This document shows, in pieces, positions 1 through 8,636 of a DNA stretch of 64,000 nt; the first letter of the stretch is position 1; each line of letters starts with the position of its first letter. Where the stretch lies: the NCBI RefSeq assembly GCF_002023715.1, contig NZ_MAHX01000016.1:434001-498000 (forward strand), written 5' to 3'. This DNA comes from Elizabethkingia occulta. GTDB taxonomy: Bacteria > Bacteroidota > Bacteroidia > Flavobacteriales > Weeksellaceae. The translations under genes were made by a program, and so were the position numbers. The notes beneath the pieces are model-generated. The model had not been told where the DNA came from. It ran no database searches and saw only the letters and a list, made by a program, of their open reading frames with translations.

Positions 1-758
1 TTTTAGCAACTAATCCTTCTTTAATAGAGGCTTCAGCTACCAATGCAGTTGTAAGATTTGGTACGGCTGCATCTAATGCAAATCCTATTTATCAGTTTGA
101 TGTTCTTTCTGGCAGAAAAGATAATGCTGTAGCATCTACAATTGTAGATAAAATGAAACTATTGAATGATCCCAGAATAGATGTGTATTTTAAGAAAGTT
201 GTAAATAATGGAGCTGGATTTCAAGGGCAATATAGGGGCAATATTCCGGGAGAAGATACTGATGATTCCGGTGAAAATCTGTTTTCCAGAGTAGGGTCTG
301 CTTATGCATCTACAGATTCTCCTGTCATATTAATGAGTGCGGCCGAAGTTAATTTTATAAAAGCAGAAATTTATTTCAGATCAAATGATATGGTGAAATC
401 CAAAATATCTTTTGATACAGCGATTACTCAGGACTTCTCAGCTCTTGGACTGTCAGGTAAAGTTTCGGTCTATTTAGCAGACTCAAAAGTTGCTTTTAAC
501 AATTCATTAGAACGGATTATGGAACAGAAGTGGATTACAATGTTTCAGAGTGCTTTTGAGTCATGGGTAGATTGGCGAAGAACAGGTTTTCCTGTCTTTA
601 CAAAAATACCATCCTTTAATATGACTGGAAATATTATTCCAAGAAGGCTTTCCTATCCACAGATAGAGATTAATGTTAATACAAGCTCATTACAGAATGG
701 TCCTGGGATACCTGTTCCATTCGAGTCTCTAAAGACCAGAGTTTGGTGGGATCAGTAA
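1..758 (+). CDS. SusD/RagB-like nutrient-binding lipoprotein (SusD-like_2 type), 5' end missing
   Basis: The reading frame is open from base 3 of the window and ends at 758, so the signal peptide and N-terminal half lie upstream. What remains is about 251 residues. The C-terminal part, with a segment reading RRLSYPQIEINVN and the ending TRVWWDQ, is typical of the SusD-like_2 (RagB) outer-membrane lipoproteins that cap SusC-type TonB-dependent channels and bind the incoming glycan or peptide. The middle has the alpha-helical TPR-like pattern of the family, including the segment SAAEVNFIKAEIYFRS. A SusC partner is expected just left of the window. A long perfect inverted repeat follows the stop codon. 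The substrate cannot be inferred. Confidence 0.82.
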   Translation, partial: LATNPSLIEASATNAVVRFGTAASNANPIYQFDVLSGRKDNAVASTIVDKMKLLNDPRIDVYFKKVVNNGAGFQGQYRGNIPGEDTDDSGENLFSRVGSAYASTDSPVILMSAAEVNFIKAEIYFRSNDMVKSKISFDTAITQDFSALGLSGKVSVYLADSKVAFNNSLERIMEQKWITMFQSAFESWVDWRRTGFPVFTKIPSFNMTGNIIPRRLSYPQIEINVNTSSLQNGPGIPVPFESLKTRVWWDQ

Positions 759-786
759 ATTGATTATAATTTGTAGTTAATAATAA

Positions 787-816
787 AAACCCCGGAAGAA
801 ATTTCTTCCGGGGTTT
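787..816 (+). terminator. Perfect 30-bp inverted repeat after the SusD-like gene
   Basis: The two 15-base arms, reading AAACCCCGGAAGAAA and its complement, are perfectly complementary. The last loop bases would stay unpaired in RNA. It lies 29 bases after the stop codon and is followed by a short T-rich stretch. The same CCCCGGAAG core is reused in the hairpin near 44.8 kb. Confidence 0.7.
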
Positions 817-954
817 ACTATTTTATATATAATTAAGTATTTAATATCCAAAAAGATATGTTGAAGAGTAAATAAAACTAATTTTACTTTTTAACTGATA
901 CTAAAAATAAGAAAAATGCGTATAGTTAATTTGCTATTTTTTTTAGAAAATACA

Positions 955-1353
955 CTATTTTTTCAATTGTTCTCTCAAGAATACAATCTCTTCCTTAAGT
1001 TCAGAAATTCTCTCCTTGTAGGATAGGATTAGTTTTTCATAGAGTTCCTTATCTTCTTTGTATCTCTTCTCCAATTCATTAATGATATTTTTCTCGTCTT
1101 CCTGACTGTAGGCTTTTAAAGATTCTTTTACTCTTGTGGCGGAAACATCCTTTTTCAACATTTCCCCCTCTCCTGTCAGAAACCAGTCAGGATTTATTTC
1201 AGGATATGCATTTAGTATTTGCTCTATCTTCGAAGACCCAATATCTTTCCTTACCTTATCTAAAAATCCATTAGATAGACCTGCTTCTTTATAGAACTTG
1301 TTCTTGTTAATTCCCTTAAAATCGATAATTTGTAGAATTCTGTCAATGATCAA
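955..1353 (-). CDS. Phage-repressor-like helix-turn-helix regulator
   Basis: With a TTG start at 1353 the protein has 132 residues and begins IIDRILQIID. It contains an N-terminal helix-turn-helix (about residues 1-45), then the segment INPDWFLTGEGEML, which is characteristic of repressor proteins in Bacteroidota prophages and integrative elements. The C-terminal 60 residues are highly charged and predicted coiled coil (repeated EKRYKEDKELYEKL pattern), likely for dimerisation. The frame stays open to a TTG at 1443, but that 30-residue extension would overlap the divergent gene, is hydrophobic and looks unlike the family, so I prefer the inner start. It is transcribed away from the small gene at 1443, like a repressor/target switch. 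Confidence 0.7.
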   Translation of the reverse strand: MIIDRILQIIDFKGINKNKFYKEAGLSNGFLDKVRKDIGSSKIEQILNAYPEINPDWFLTGEGEMLKKDVSATRVKESLKAYSQEDEKNIINELEKRYKEDKELYEKLILSYKERISELKEEIVFLREQLKK

Positions 1354-1442
1354 AATGTTAAAGTTTAGATTATTTACTATAAAAATTTGGTTTTCTAGAA
1401 AATACTCTATATACTTGTTTCTTAATTGAAACAAAAAGAGCA

Positions 1443-1649
1443 ATGAACAAACCTACAAAAAAAAGACAGACTTACAATACTGAAGCTGTAAAAGTTCTGG
1501 CGGATGAGTTCGGGGTGACACCTCAATTTGTTAGACAATGTATTCGTAAAGAAAAATATAGTCTTACAGCAGATGCTATACGTAAGAAATATTACGAATT
1601 AGCAGGTCCCTCGGAAAGAGCTATAAATGATTTTCGAACAGGTAATTAG
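1443..1649 (+). CDS. Small basic putative DNA-binding protein
   Basis: This 68-residue, lysine/arginine-rich protein starts at ATG 1443. Residues about 16-48 (AVKVLADEFGVTPQFVRQCI) look like a helix-turn-helix: a helix, a tight turn at GV and a recognition-like helix. It is divergent from the repressor-like gene, with about 90 bases between the starts, which would hold a shared operator. Such pairs are common as the control module of mobile elements in Bacteroidota, but no integrase or other element gene is seen nearby. Function is unknown. Regulation by the neighbour is an inference. Confidence 0.6.
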   Translation: MNKPTKKRQTYNTEAVKVLADEFGVTPQFVRQCIRKEKYSLTADAIRKKYYELAGPSERAINDFRTGN

Positions 1650-1740
1650 TTTTGCAAACGAACATAATCCGGATAAAAAAGAAGTGTACAGGTTTTTAAT
1701 AAAATTTTTGAACTATAGGCACTTTACGAAACCTCACTAA
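1627..1740 (+). CDS. Possible 37-residue protein overlapping the small DNA-binding gene
   Basis: An ATG at 1627, inside the last codons of the 68-residue gene and in another frame, opens a 37-residue frame reading MIFEQVISFANEHNPDKKEV and on to a TAA at 1740. The composition is protein-like (alternating hydrophobic and charged residues), and the 23-base overlap suits translational coupling. No family is recognised. Chance cannot be excluded for so short a frame. Confidence 0.3.
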   Translation: MIFEQVISFANEHNPDKKEVYRFLIKFLNYRHFTKPH

Positions 1741-2101
1741 TAAAAGTATATCATAAATACTATAATAGTGGAATAATCCTGAGAAACATTGTTGATGAGA
1801 TCTAGTACATGTACGATCACCGACAAATAACAAAAAGCATCAATGGTTTCTTATTTCTTCACAGGGAATTACCAGTGTAAAATAACATTGGTACAATACT
1901 CCCGAAAATATATTGCGACGGAGTCCGGATAGTATTCAATAGTTAGATACTCTCTAGGCTGTATGTTCATGGCACATTCATAAATTAAACAAGTTAGTTT
2001 CAGTAAGATTTTCAATCATTGCTATGCTCTTCTAATGGTATGCTGATTATTTACTGTACCAGACTCCTGTTGCTTTAATGATAAAATAAATCCAGTTAAA
2101 T
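1741..2101. other. Long untranslated stretch before the first SusC gene
   Basis: About 360 bases without a convincing gene separate the repressor module from the SusC gene. I see no tRNA, riboswitch or clear TAnnTTTG box here. Several short inverted motifs such as TAGTACATGTAC (around 1802-1813) are present. It probably holds the promoter and a long leader of the SusC/SusD operon, but nothing specific can be assigned. Confidence 0.4.
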
Positions 2102-5029
2102 ATGAAAGTAAAATTACACATGCTTAGTGTAGGTGTTCTGTTCTTTATAGGGCAAGGACTGATAGCACAAAAGAAAAAACCGGATACAACTTCCATTAAA
2201 GATATAGAAGAAGTTGTGGTTGTAGCCTTTGGCAAACAAAAGAAAGAGGCAATAGTAGGTTCTGTAGCAACTGTTGATAAAAAAATAATTGAAACCCAGC
2301 AGGCAACAAGTATTTTAGGAGCACTTCAGGGAACTGTAACAGGTGTGAATGTAATAGCCGCAGGCGGTATGCCTGGTGATAATCCTTCTATTTATATAAG
2401 AGGGGTTTCATCCATTAATGCTAGTACTCAACCTTTAATTATCGTAGACGGATCACCTTATGGAGGGAATATCAACTCTATTCCACAGGATCAGGTGGAA
2501 TCGATGAGTGTATTGAAGGATGCATCCGCTACTGCTTTGTACGGATCAAGAGGTGCTAATGGTGTTATTATTATAACTACTAAAAAGGGACGGCTCAATG
2601 CGAAGCCGAAAGTTAATGTTACTTCTTTAATCGGGGTTTCTTCATCAGCTGTGAAATTTCACAAAATACTGAAGGCAGAAGACTTCATGAAGTATACTTG
2701 GCAGGCAATAAGAAATGGAAGAATTGTTAGTAATGGACAAACACCGGATGCGGCTGCACAATATGCTACAAATAATATATTAAATACATTGGGATATAAT
2801 CCTTATAATATTGTCAATCCTATTGACAATAATGGGAATGTCGTTGCCGGTGCTAAATTGTTGTGGGATACTGATTGGGAAAAGGAACTTGTCAATAATT
2901 CAGCTCTCAAGCAAGAGCACAGACTGAATATTTCAGGCGGTGGTGAGAACACAACCTATTTTATAGGCGCAGATTATCTGGATATGTATGGAAATATTAA
3001 AACATCAAGATTTGAGCGTTTGGGTTTCAGAGCTAATGTTGACTCAAAGGTTAATACATGGCTGAAGGTAGGATTGAATACATCATTTAGTGCTTCATCT
3101 CAAAATTATCCAATGCAATCAGGAAGTGCATTTCAAAGTCCAATACAATGGGTTTATACTTTGTCGGGTATTTATCCTGTTTATATGAGAGATGAAAAAG
3201 GGAATGTTATTTTAGATGCCTTTGGCAGATCACAATACGATTATGGAAATAATGCAGTTACGGGAAGACCTGTAAATGCGCAGCGCCCTTTGTTGGCTAA
3301 TGAAAATGCTCTTGGAGCACTATATAATAATAAAATCAGGTATAACAGATATGATACCTTTATTAACGGATATGCAGAAGTTACCCTTACAGATTATCTA
3401 AAGCTAAGATCTCAGGGGTCATTTCAGCTATACAATTATGATAGTTATTCTTATACACATTTTGCTTATGGCGCTGCTGCGAGTGTAAAGGGAAGAGTTT
3501 CTCAAAGCAGGGATTTGGCGAAAACCATAAACTGGACAAATAGTTTAGACTTCAATAAAAGTTTTGGGAAGCATAATGTTAATGCCCAAGCCATATTTGA
3601 GTTGATGGATTATAGATATGATGCTCTTAGTGCGCAAGGGACAGGGTTTTTACCAGAAGTATATGTTCTAAATGGGAAAACCGTTTCCGAGGGAGTTGGA
3701 GGGTATATTAATCAGGAAAGACTGGTAGGTTATTTGGGACGACTAGGATATAATTATGCCAATAAATATTTTATTGAAGGATCCGTCAGAAATGATGGTT
3801 CAACAAGATTTGCTTCTGAAGTCAGGTGGGGAACTTTTTATTCTGTAGGAGGAGCCTGGGTTGTTAGTCAGGAAAACTTTTTCAAAAATAAGATCGTCAA
3901 CTACCTAAAACTAAAATCTTCTTATGGAGAATTAGGGAATAATGGAACGGATGGATATTTTCCTTACATGATGTCCTTTGCAACGGGTTGGAATCAACTA
4001 GGGCAAACAGGTGTTTTATTGGGTGGAGCAAGAGACTATTTTCTTACATGGGAGAAGACTGCTTCTTTAAATGCAGGTGCAGAAATGGGCTTTTTAAAAA
4101 ATCGAATAACGGTAAATGTAGATTACTTTAACAAAAGATCTATAGACTTAATATATGCTAAACCTTTACCAGGTTCTACCGGAAATACATCGATTACAAC
4201 TAATGTAGGAGCGCTGAGAAATTACGGGTGGGAATTCGATATTTCCTCATTAAATGTCACTTCTGATAAATTCCAGTGGAGAACAAGTCTTAATCTAACA
4301 TTTGAAAAAAATAAAATAACAGAACTTACTCAGGAATCATTTATCAATGGAACCAAAAGATGGGAAGTCGGTTCATCATTGTATGATTTCTTTTTGGTCG
4401 AATGGGCTGGAGTTGATACGAAAACCGGAATGGGTACTTGGTGGTATGATAAGAAAGACGCACAAGGAAGTGTAACAAGGGAAAAAACTACCGATTATAA
4501 TTTAGCTAATGCGGAAGCTAGTAAAAGGTATATGGGGAGTTCCTTACCCAAGTTCAGAGGGGGCTTTACCAATTCCCTCAAATACGGAAGTTTCGATTTG
4601 AATGCCTTGTTTAATTTTTCATTTGGATCTTATATATATGATTCTTCCTATGCATCATTAATGTCAGGATTCTCATCGCCCGGAAATCAACAATCTATAG
4701 ATGTAAAGAATGCATGGCAAAAACCTGGGGATATTACAGATGTGCCCATTAATATCATGGCTAATAATCAAAATAATGCACTTTCCTCAAGGTTTTTGTT
4801 TAAGAACGACTTTATAAGACTAAAGTCTTTAACGTTTGGGTATAATGTAAGCGAAGATTTACTTGGGAAAATGGGGGTGTCTAGTATGAGAATTTTTCTA
4901 CAGGGAGATAATGTGTGGACGTGGCAGAGTCACAAAGGAATTGATCCGGAGCAAAGTTTGGCAGGGACAACAAACAGCAGATCATATAATTTAAGAACCA
5001 TTTCTTTAGGATTTAGTATAGGATTTTAA
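2102..5029 (+). CDS. SusC/RagA-family TonB-linked outer-membrane transporter
   Basis: The 975-residue protein starts with a signal peptide ending at LIAQ (about residue 23). After a short linker comes the TonB-box-like stretch EEVVVVAFGKQ. The plug domain shows SusC hallmarks: IYIRGVSSINASTQPLIIVDG and VLKDASATALYGSRGANGVI (about residues 95-160). The rest is a 22-strand beta-barrel ending in phenylalanine (SIGF), as needed for BAM recognition. The usual N-terminal carboxypeptidase-regulatory-like domain of SusC is absent, as in the other three SusC proteins of this window. It forms a pair with the SusD gene 10 bases downstream and imports a substrate across the outer membrane using TonB. The substrate is unknown. 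Confidence 0.95.
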   Translation: MKVKLHMLSVGVLFFIGQGLIAQKKKPDTTSIKDIEEVVVVAFGKQKKEAIVGSVATVDKKIIETQQATSILGALQGTVTGVNVIAAGGMPGDNPSIYIRGVSSINASTQPLIIVDGSPYGGNINSIPQDQVESMSVLKDASATALYGSRGANGVIIITTKKGRLNAKPKVNVTSLIGVSSSAVKFHKILKAEDFMKYTWQAIRNGRIVSNGQTPDAAAQYATNNILNTLGYNPYNIVNPIDNNGNVVAGAKLLWDTDWEKELVNNSALKQEHRLNISGGGENTTYFIGADYLDMYGNIKTSRFERLGFRANVDSKVNTWLKVGLNTSFSASSQNYPMQSGSAFQSPIQWVYTLSGIYPVYMRDEKGNVILDAFGRSQYDYGNNAVTGRPVNAQRPLLANENALGALYNNKIRYNRYDTFINGYAEVTLTDYLKLRSQGSFQLYNYDSYSYTHFAYGAAASVKGRVSQSRDLAKTINWTNSLDFNKSFGKHNVNAQAIFELMDYRYDALSAQGTGFLPEVYVLNGKTVSEGVGGYINQERLVGYLGRLGYNYANKYFIEGSVRNDGSTRFASEVRWGTFYSVGGAWVVSQENFFKNKIVNYLKLKSSYGELGNNGTDGYFPYMMSFATGWNQLGQTGVLLGGARDYFLTWEKTASLNAGAEMGFLKNRITVNVDYFNKRSIDLIYAKPLPGSTGNTSITTNVGALRNYGWEFDISSLNVTSDKFQWRTSLNLTFEKNKITELTQESFINGTKRWEVGSSLYDFFLVEWAGVDTKTGMGTWWYDKKDAQGSVTREKTTDYNLANAEASKRYMGSSLPKFRGGFTNSLKYGSFDLNALFNFSFGSYIYDSSYASLMSGFSSPGNQQSIDVKNAWQKPGDITDVPINIMANNQNNALSSRFLFKNDFIRLKSLTFGYNVSEDLLGKMGVSSMRIFLQGDNVWTWQSHKGIDPEQSLAGTTNSRSYNLRTISLGFSIGF

Positions 5030-5039
5030 AATAAAAATA

Positions 5040-6470
5040 ATGAGAAATATTAAATATATAATAGCAATTATTGGACTTTTCGTTGCCATGTTATCTTGTA
5101 GCGAAGAATATCTGAATGAACCTAAACCAACAGATGTTGTGTCTCCGGATGTGATATATGGATCATATGAAGGAGCCAGGGCCCACATTGCAGGAATATT
5201 AAGACGAACCAGAGGTCAGTTTTTAAATACCGAAAACGGTAATTTGGGATCCATGTATTTTGCCAGAGAGGTCAAAGGGAACATCAGTGCACTTAGTGGT
5301 AGTTGGTTCAGAGATGATTATGAAAATAATTTTAGAGAGCCAAACTCTAGCAGGTCACAATTCAGCTGGAATTTTCCATACTATCTTATTAATCAAGTGA
5401 ACTCATTTATTGAAGGAGTGGAGAGAAGTACGGCTATATCAGAAGATAATAAGAAAATATTATTGGGACAAGCTTATACCATGAGAGCCTATTTTTATTT
5501 TGAACTTAGTTTAGAGTTTCAGCATACTTATACGTATGACCCCAATCTGCAAGCTCCGCCGATATATACAAAATCGAATGTTACAGCGGGTCAGTCAATG
5601 AGTACGATGAAGGATATGTATAAATTAATTACAGATGATTTGGAAAGAGCTATTGCCATTGGTACATTAAATAGAGATAACAGGTCATATTTCAGTAAAG
5701 CGGTTTCATATGGTACAGCCGCTAGGGTATATCAGGTAATGGGTAATTGGCCTAAAGCTCAGGAATATGCTAATAAAGCATACGGAGGAAATATGGATGT
5801 AGTCCTAAGTCCTCAATTTTACGCATCAGGTTTTGATGATATGAATAGAGGTAACGAATGGTTGCTAGCAGATCCTCAACAAGCAGATCAGTCCAGTTAT
5901 TATTGGTTGGCACCACATGCCTTTTATACCCGAACGGAGAGTGCTTACAATAATGCCTTTATCAATAAGTCCTTTGTTGCGCTTTTCTCTCCAACCGATG
6001 TTCGGAATCAGTTTTTTAAAACTGGTGCCGGGATTACGGATTACAGAGAATGGTATACCAGAAAATTTAAGTTTGCTTTTACTTCTCATTTGGTTTTAAT
6101 GAGAACTCCTGAGATGATTTTGATCGAGGCAGAGGCAATGTATAAACAAGGAGATGATACTGGGGCTCATGGTTTGTTATACAAACTACAAAAGAATAGA
6201 GATGCTCAGGCTATAAAGTCATCAAATGTAGGAGAAGCACTATATGAAGAAATTTTGACAGAACGGAAAAAGGAGCTGTACGGAGAAATTGGAGTGGAGT
6301 GGTATGATGCTAAAAGATTGAGAAGAGGGCTCCCAAGAGATACCTGGCATAGAGTTAATCTGTCAAATAATCCTATGTTACCAGATGATAAGCGCTTCTT
6401 TCTTAAAATTCCACAATCAGAAATTGATGCAAATCCAAATATTCCTAAAGATATAAATAATAACAGATAA
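5040..6470 (+). CDS. SusD/RagB-family outer-membrane lipoprotein
   Basis: The 476-residue protein has a lipoprotein signal with cysteine at about residue 20 (VAMLSC), followed by acidic SEEYLNEP, which fits the Bacteroidota surface-export signal. The order of segments is SusD-like: an N-terminal repeat region, RAYFYFELSLEF (TPR helix), the MRTPEMILIEAEAMYKQGD helix pair, and a C-terminal VEWYDAKRLRRG segment. It would sit as the lid of the SusC barrel encoded just upstream. The start lies 10 bases after the SusC stop, so the two are co-transcribed. Transcription probably ends at the hairpin at 6669-6703. Confidence 0.93.
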   Translation: MRNIKYIIAIIGLFVAMLSCSEEYLNEPKPTDVVSPDVIYGSYEGARAHIAGILRRTRGQFLNTENGNLGSMYFAREVKGNISALSGSWFRDDYENNFREPNSSRSQFSWNFPYYLINQVNSFIEGVERSTAISEDNKKILLGQAYTMRAYFYFELSLEFQHTYTYDPNLQAPPIYTKSNVTAGQSMSTMKDMYKLITDDLERAIAIGTLNRDNRSYFSKAVSYGTAARVYQVMGNWPKAQEYANKAYGGNMDVVLSPQFYASGFDDMNRGNEWLLADPQQADQSSYYWLAPHAFYTRTESAYNNAFINKSFVALFSPTDVRNQFFKTGAGITDYREWYTRKFKFAFTSHLVLMRTPEMILIEAEAMYKQGDDTGAHGLLYKLQKNRDAQAIKSSNVGEALYEEILTERKKELYGEIGVEWYDAKRLRRGLPRDTWHRVNLSNNPMLPDDKRFFLKIPQSEIDANPNIPKDINNNR

Positions 6471-6661
6471 TATAAATCCAAAAGCAGTGCTGGTGAGAGA
6501 GCGATAGGTGTTTGCCTGTATGCTGAAAAAGGAGATTGTTTTTGAATAAAAGCTCTTGCTGATTAGGTTATTATTAGGATATACATAGACCTCAGTAAAG
6601 AAGATCGTATAGTGAAATTGGTTGACTTTAAGAATCAGTAATTCTTTATCAAAAAAATCTC

Positions 6662-6669
6662 TACTTTTG
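6662..6669 (+). promoter_or_regulatory. TACTTTTG promoter -7 box of the porin gene
   Basis: TACTTTTG fits the Bacteroidota -7 consensus TAnnTTTG. No clear TTTG box is seen 19-21 bases upstream. If it works, transcription would begin around 6676, giving an RNA leader of only about ten bases before the start codon. Confidence 0.45.
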
Positions 6670-6703
6670 TACCTCATTCCAACAAGATGAGGTACTTTTT
6701 TTT
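6669..6703 (+). terminator. Intrinsic terminator that contains the porin start codon
   Basis: The nine-base arms GTACCTCAT (6669-6677) and ATGAGGTAC (6687-6695) are perfectly complementary, with a nine-base loop and eight T's after the stem. It would stop transcription from the SusC/SusD operon. The ATG of the porin gene is the first codon of the 3' arm, so read-through RNA would also have this start codon paired. Confidence 0.75.
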
Positions 6704-8627
6704 ATGGGTAGTTTTGGTGTCGGGAACTATATCGGCACAGGTTGTTAATAAGACTGATAATAATAGGATTGCAGAAGATTCTGTTATTGTAGATAATGGT
6801 AAAAAAGATTCTATGAAAATCTTTAAACCTGTAATTAGCGACTATAAATTCAAAACGCAAAGAGGGGAAGCAAAGATATTCGATACGGTTTTTTCACATG
6901 AAAAAACATATATCTTTTCACAGTATAACAACAAAGATAATTTTGGCAAAGTTCAGTTCGCTAACTCCGGACAGACTTTTAATCCATTAGTGTACGAAAC
7001 TAATCTGCAACAGAATCTTGCGGTATTGCCAACAGGAAAATCCTTTAGTATATTAGGTGTAGATGATATTAAATACTATGATGTAAAAACACCTACAACT
7101 TCATTTATATATCATACCGCACCTGGAAGCGGACATGTGCTAAGTTCTACTTATACCCAGAATATTGGGAAAGATTTTAACTTCTTTGTTAATTATATGG
7201 GACTTCGAGCCAAGGGTATCTACCAGAGAAACCTTTCAGCGAGCAATAACTTTAATGCCGGGGCACACTATAAGAATAAAACAGGGCGTTACGAACTCTA
7301 TGCACATTATCTTAATCAGAATGTGAATAATGAAGAAAACGGTGGTATCAAAACTTTAGATCAGTTTTTAGGCGGGGATTCCCGTTTTAATAATAGGCTG
7401 AATATGGAGGTTAACCTTAATAATACAGAAAGTTTCTTTTCTTACAGAAGGTATTACCTAAGCCATGATTTTGGTTTATTCAGAATTAATGATGCTTTTC
7501 CTTTGAAGATCAGACATATGTTGATGCATGAAGGGAATAAATACTATTATGCTCAGAACGGAACAGAAAGCTATTATACAAACAATGCAGCAGATATTAT
7601 CAGTGGTTTTTTTCCATCGACAAAGAAATACTCTAAAAAACTGACAAATGTTGTAAGCTTGGTTTTTGATAGAGAGAAATTTAAATTGGATGCCGGACTG
7701 AAATATCAGAATGTAATTCTGGGAACTAATCAGATTTTCCTGCCAAATAATGTTGTAGATAATAACACCGTATGGAAAGAGAACAGAGTAGGAGTAGAAG
7801 GAAATTTACAGGTTAAACTATGGAATAGATTCGACCTTAATTCCTCCGCAGAATATACTACAGGAAGTACGTTCGGGAACTTTATTCGCATCAATAACAA
7901 AGTCTCCTTTATTCCTGCCGAAGGTTTTGCTGTAGAAGGGAAACTAAATTTCCAATCCGGAGCACCATCATTTAACTTATTGTTGAATGGATCTCAATAT
8001 AAAAATTTCAACTATGTTAATTTAGGTTTCAAAAACCAGAGCGTTTTAGAAGCCGGAGGTATTGTAAGACTAAAATGGTTCGATGCATCAGTATTTCTTA
8101 ACTATTTCAGTATTGGAAACTATGCCTATATTGATGCTAACAAACAGATGCAGCAGTCAACTTCATCCATTAATATTACTCAGGCTGGAGGAGATGCAAC
8201 TTTTAAATACGGAAAATTCCATCTGAACGGAAGAGTATTATTCCAGTCTGCAATTAATAATAAGGATCTTATGCCAATGCCAGGCTTTGTTGGGCGTGCA
8301 AATGTATATTTCCAGTCCAAAGTATTCAAAGATGCGGCTGAAGTTCAGGCAGGGGTTAAAGCATATTACTTCAGTAAATTTGCTTCCAGAGAATTTTTCC
8401 CGGTACTTAACGAGTTTGTGTTGCCAAGCGCAACATCAGGCTATTCTATCGGTGGAAAACCAATGATGGACTTATATATTAATCTGAAAGTAAAAACTAT
8501 GATGTTCTTTATAGAAGGACAGCAGATTAATACAACGATATCAGGGAATAAAGGTTTTGCTGCACCATATTATCCGGTTGCCGATTTCAGGCTTAATTTG
8601 GGTATAGTTTGGTATATTTTTTCATAA
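6687..8627 (+). CDS. Putative outer-membrane porin
   Basis: The 646-residue protein has a clear signal peptide (MRYFFLWVVLVSGTISAQ). The rest is rich in alternating aromatic and polar residues typical of beta-strands, ending in YIFS. It resembles the large 'putative porin' family of Flavobacteriia (Porin_10). It has no plug domain or TonB box, so passive diffusion is more likely than active uptake. The start codon sits in the arm of a terminator hairpin, but the signal peptide directly after it makes this start convincing. bshC follows after 9 bases, so the two may share a transcript. A TAAATTTG box overlapping the stop codon (8625-8632) could also serve bshC. Confidence 0.8.
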   Translation: MRYFFLWVVLVSGTISAQVVNKTDNNRIAEDSVIVDNGKKDSMKIFKPVISDYKFKTQRGEAKIFDTVFSHEKTYIFSQYNNKDNFGKVQFANSGQTFNPLVYETNLQQNLAVLPTGKSFSILGVDDIKYYDVKTPTTSFIYHTAPGSGHVLSSTYTQNIGKDFNFFVNYMGLRAKGIYQRNLSASNNFNAGAHYKNKTGRYELYAHYLNQNVNNEENGGIKTLDQFLGGDSRFNNRLNMEVNLNNTESFFSYRRYYLSHDFGLFRINDAFPLKIRHMLMHEGNKYYYAQNGTESYYTNNAADIISGFFPSTKKYSKKLTNVVSLVFDREKFKLDAGLKYQNVILGTNQIFLPNNVVDNNTVWKENRVGVEGNLQVKLWNRFDLNSSAEYTTGSTFGNFIRINNKVSFIPAEGFAVEGKLNFQSGAPSFNLLLNGSQYKNFNYVNLGFKNQSVLEAGGIVRLKWFDASVFLNYFSIGNYAYIDANKQMQQSTSSINITQAGGDATFKYGKFHLNGRVLFQSAINNKDLMPMPGFVGRANVYFQSKVFKDAAEVQAGVKAYYFSKFASREFFPVLNEFVLPSATSGYSIGGKPMMDLYINLKVKTMMFFIEGQQINTTISGNKGFAAPYYPVADFRLNLGIVWYIFS

Positions 8628-8636
8628 ATTTGAAGA

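Noticed and set aside
2047-2235. Open frame antisense to the start of the first SusC gene
   Set aside because: It overlaps the SusC signal peptide and plug on the other strand, with no family resemblance.
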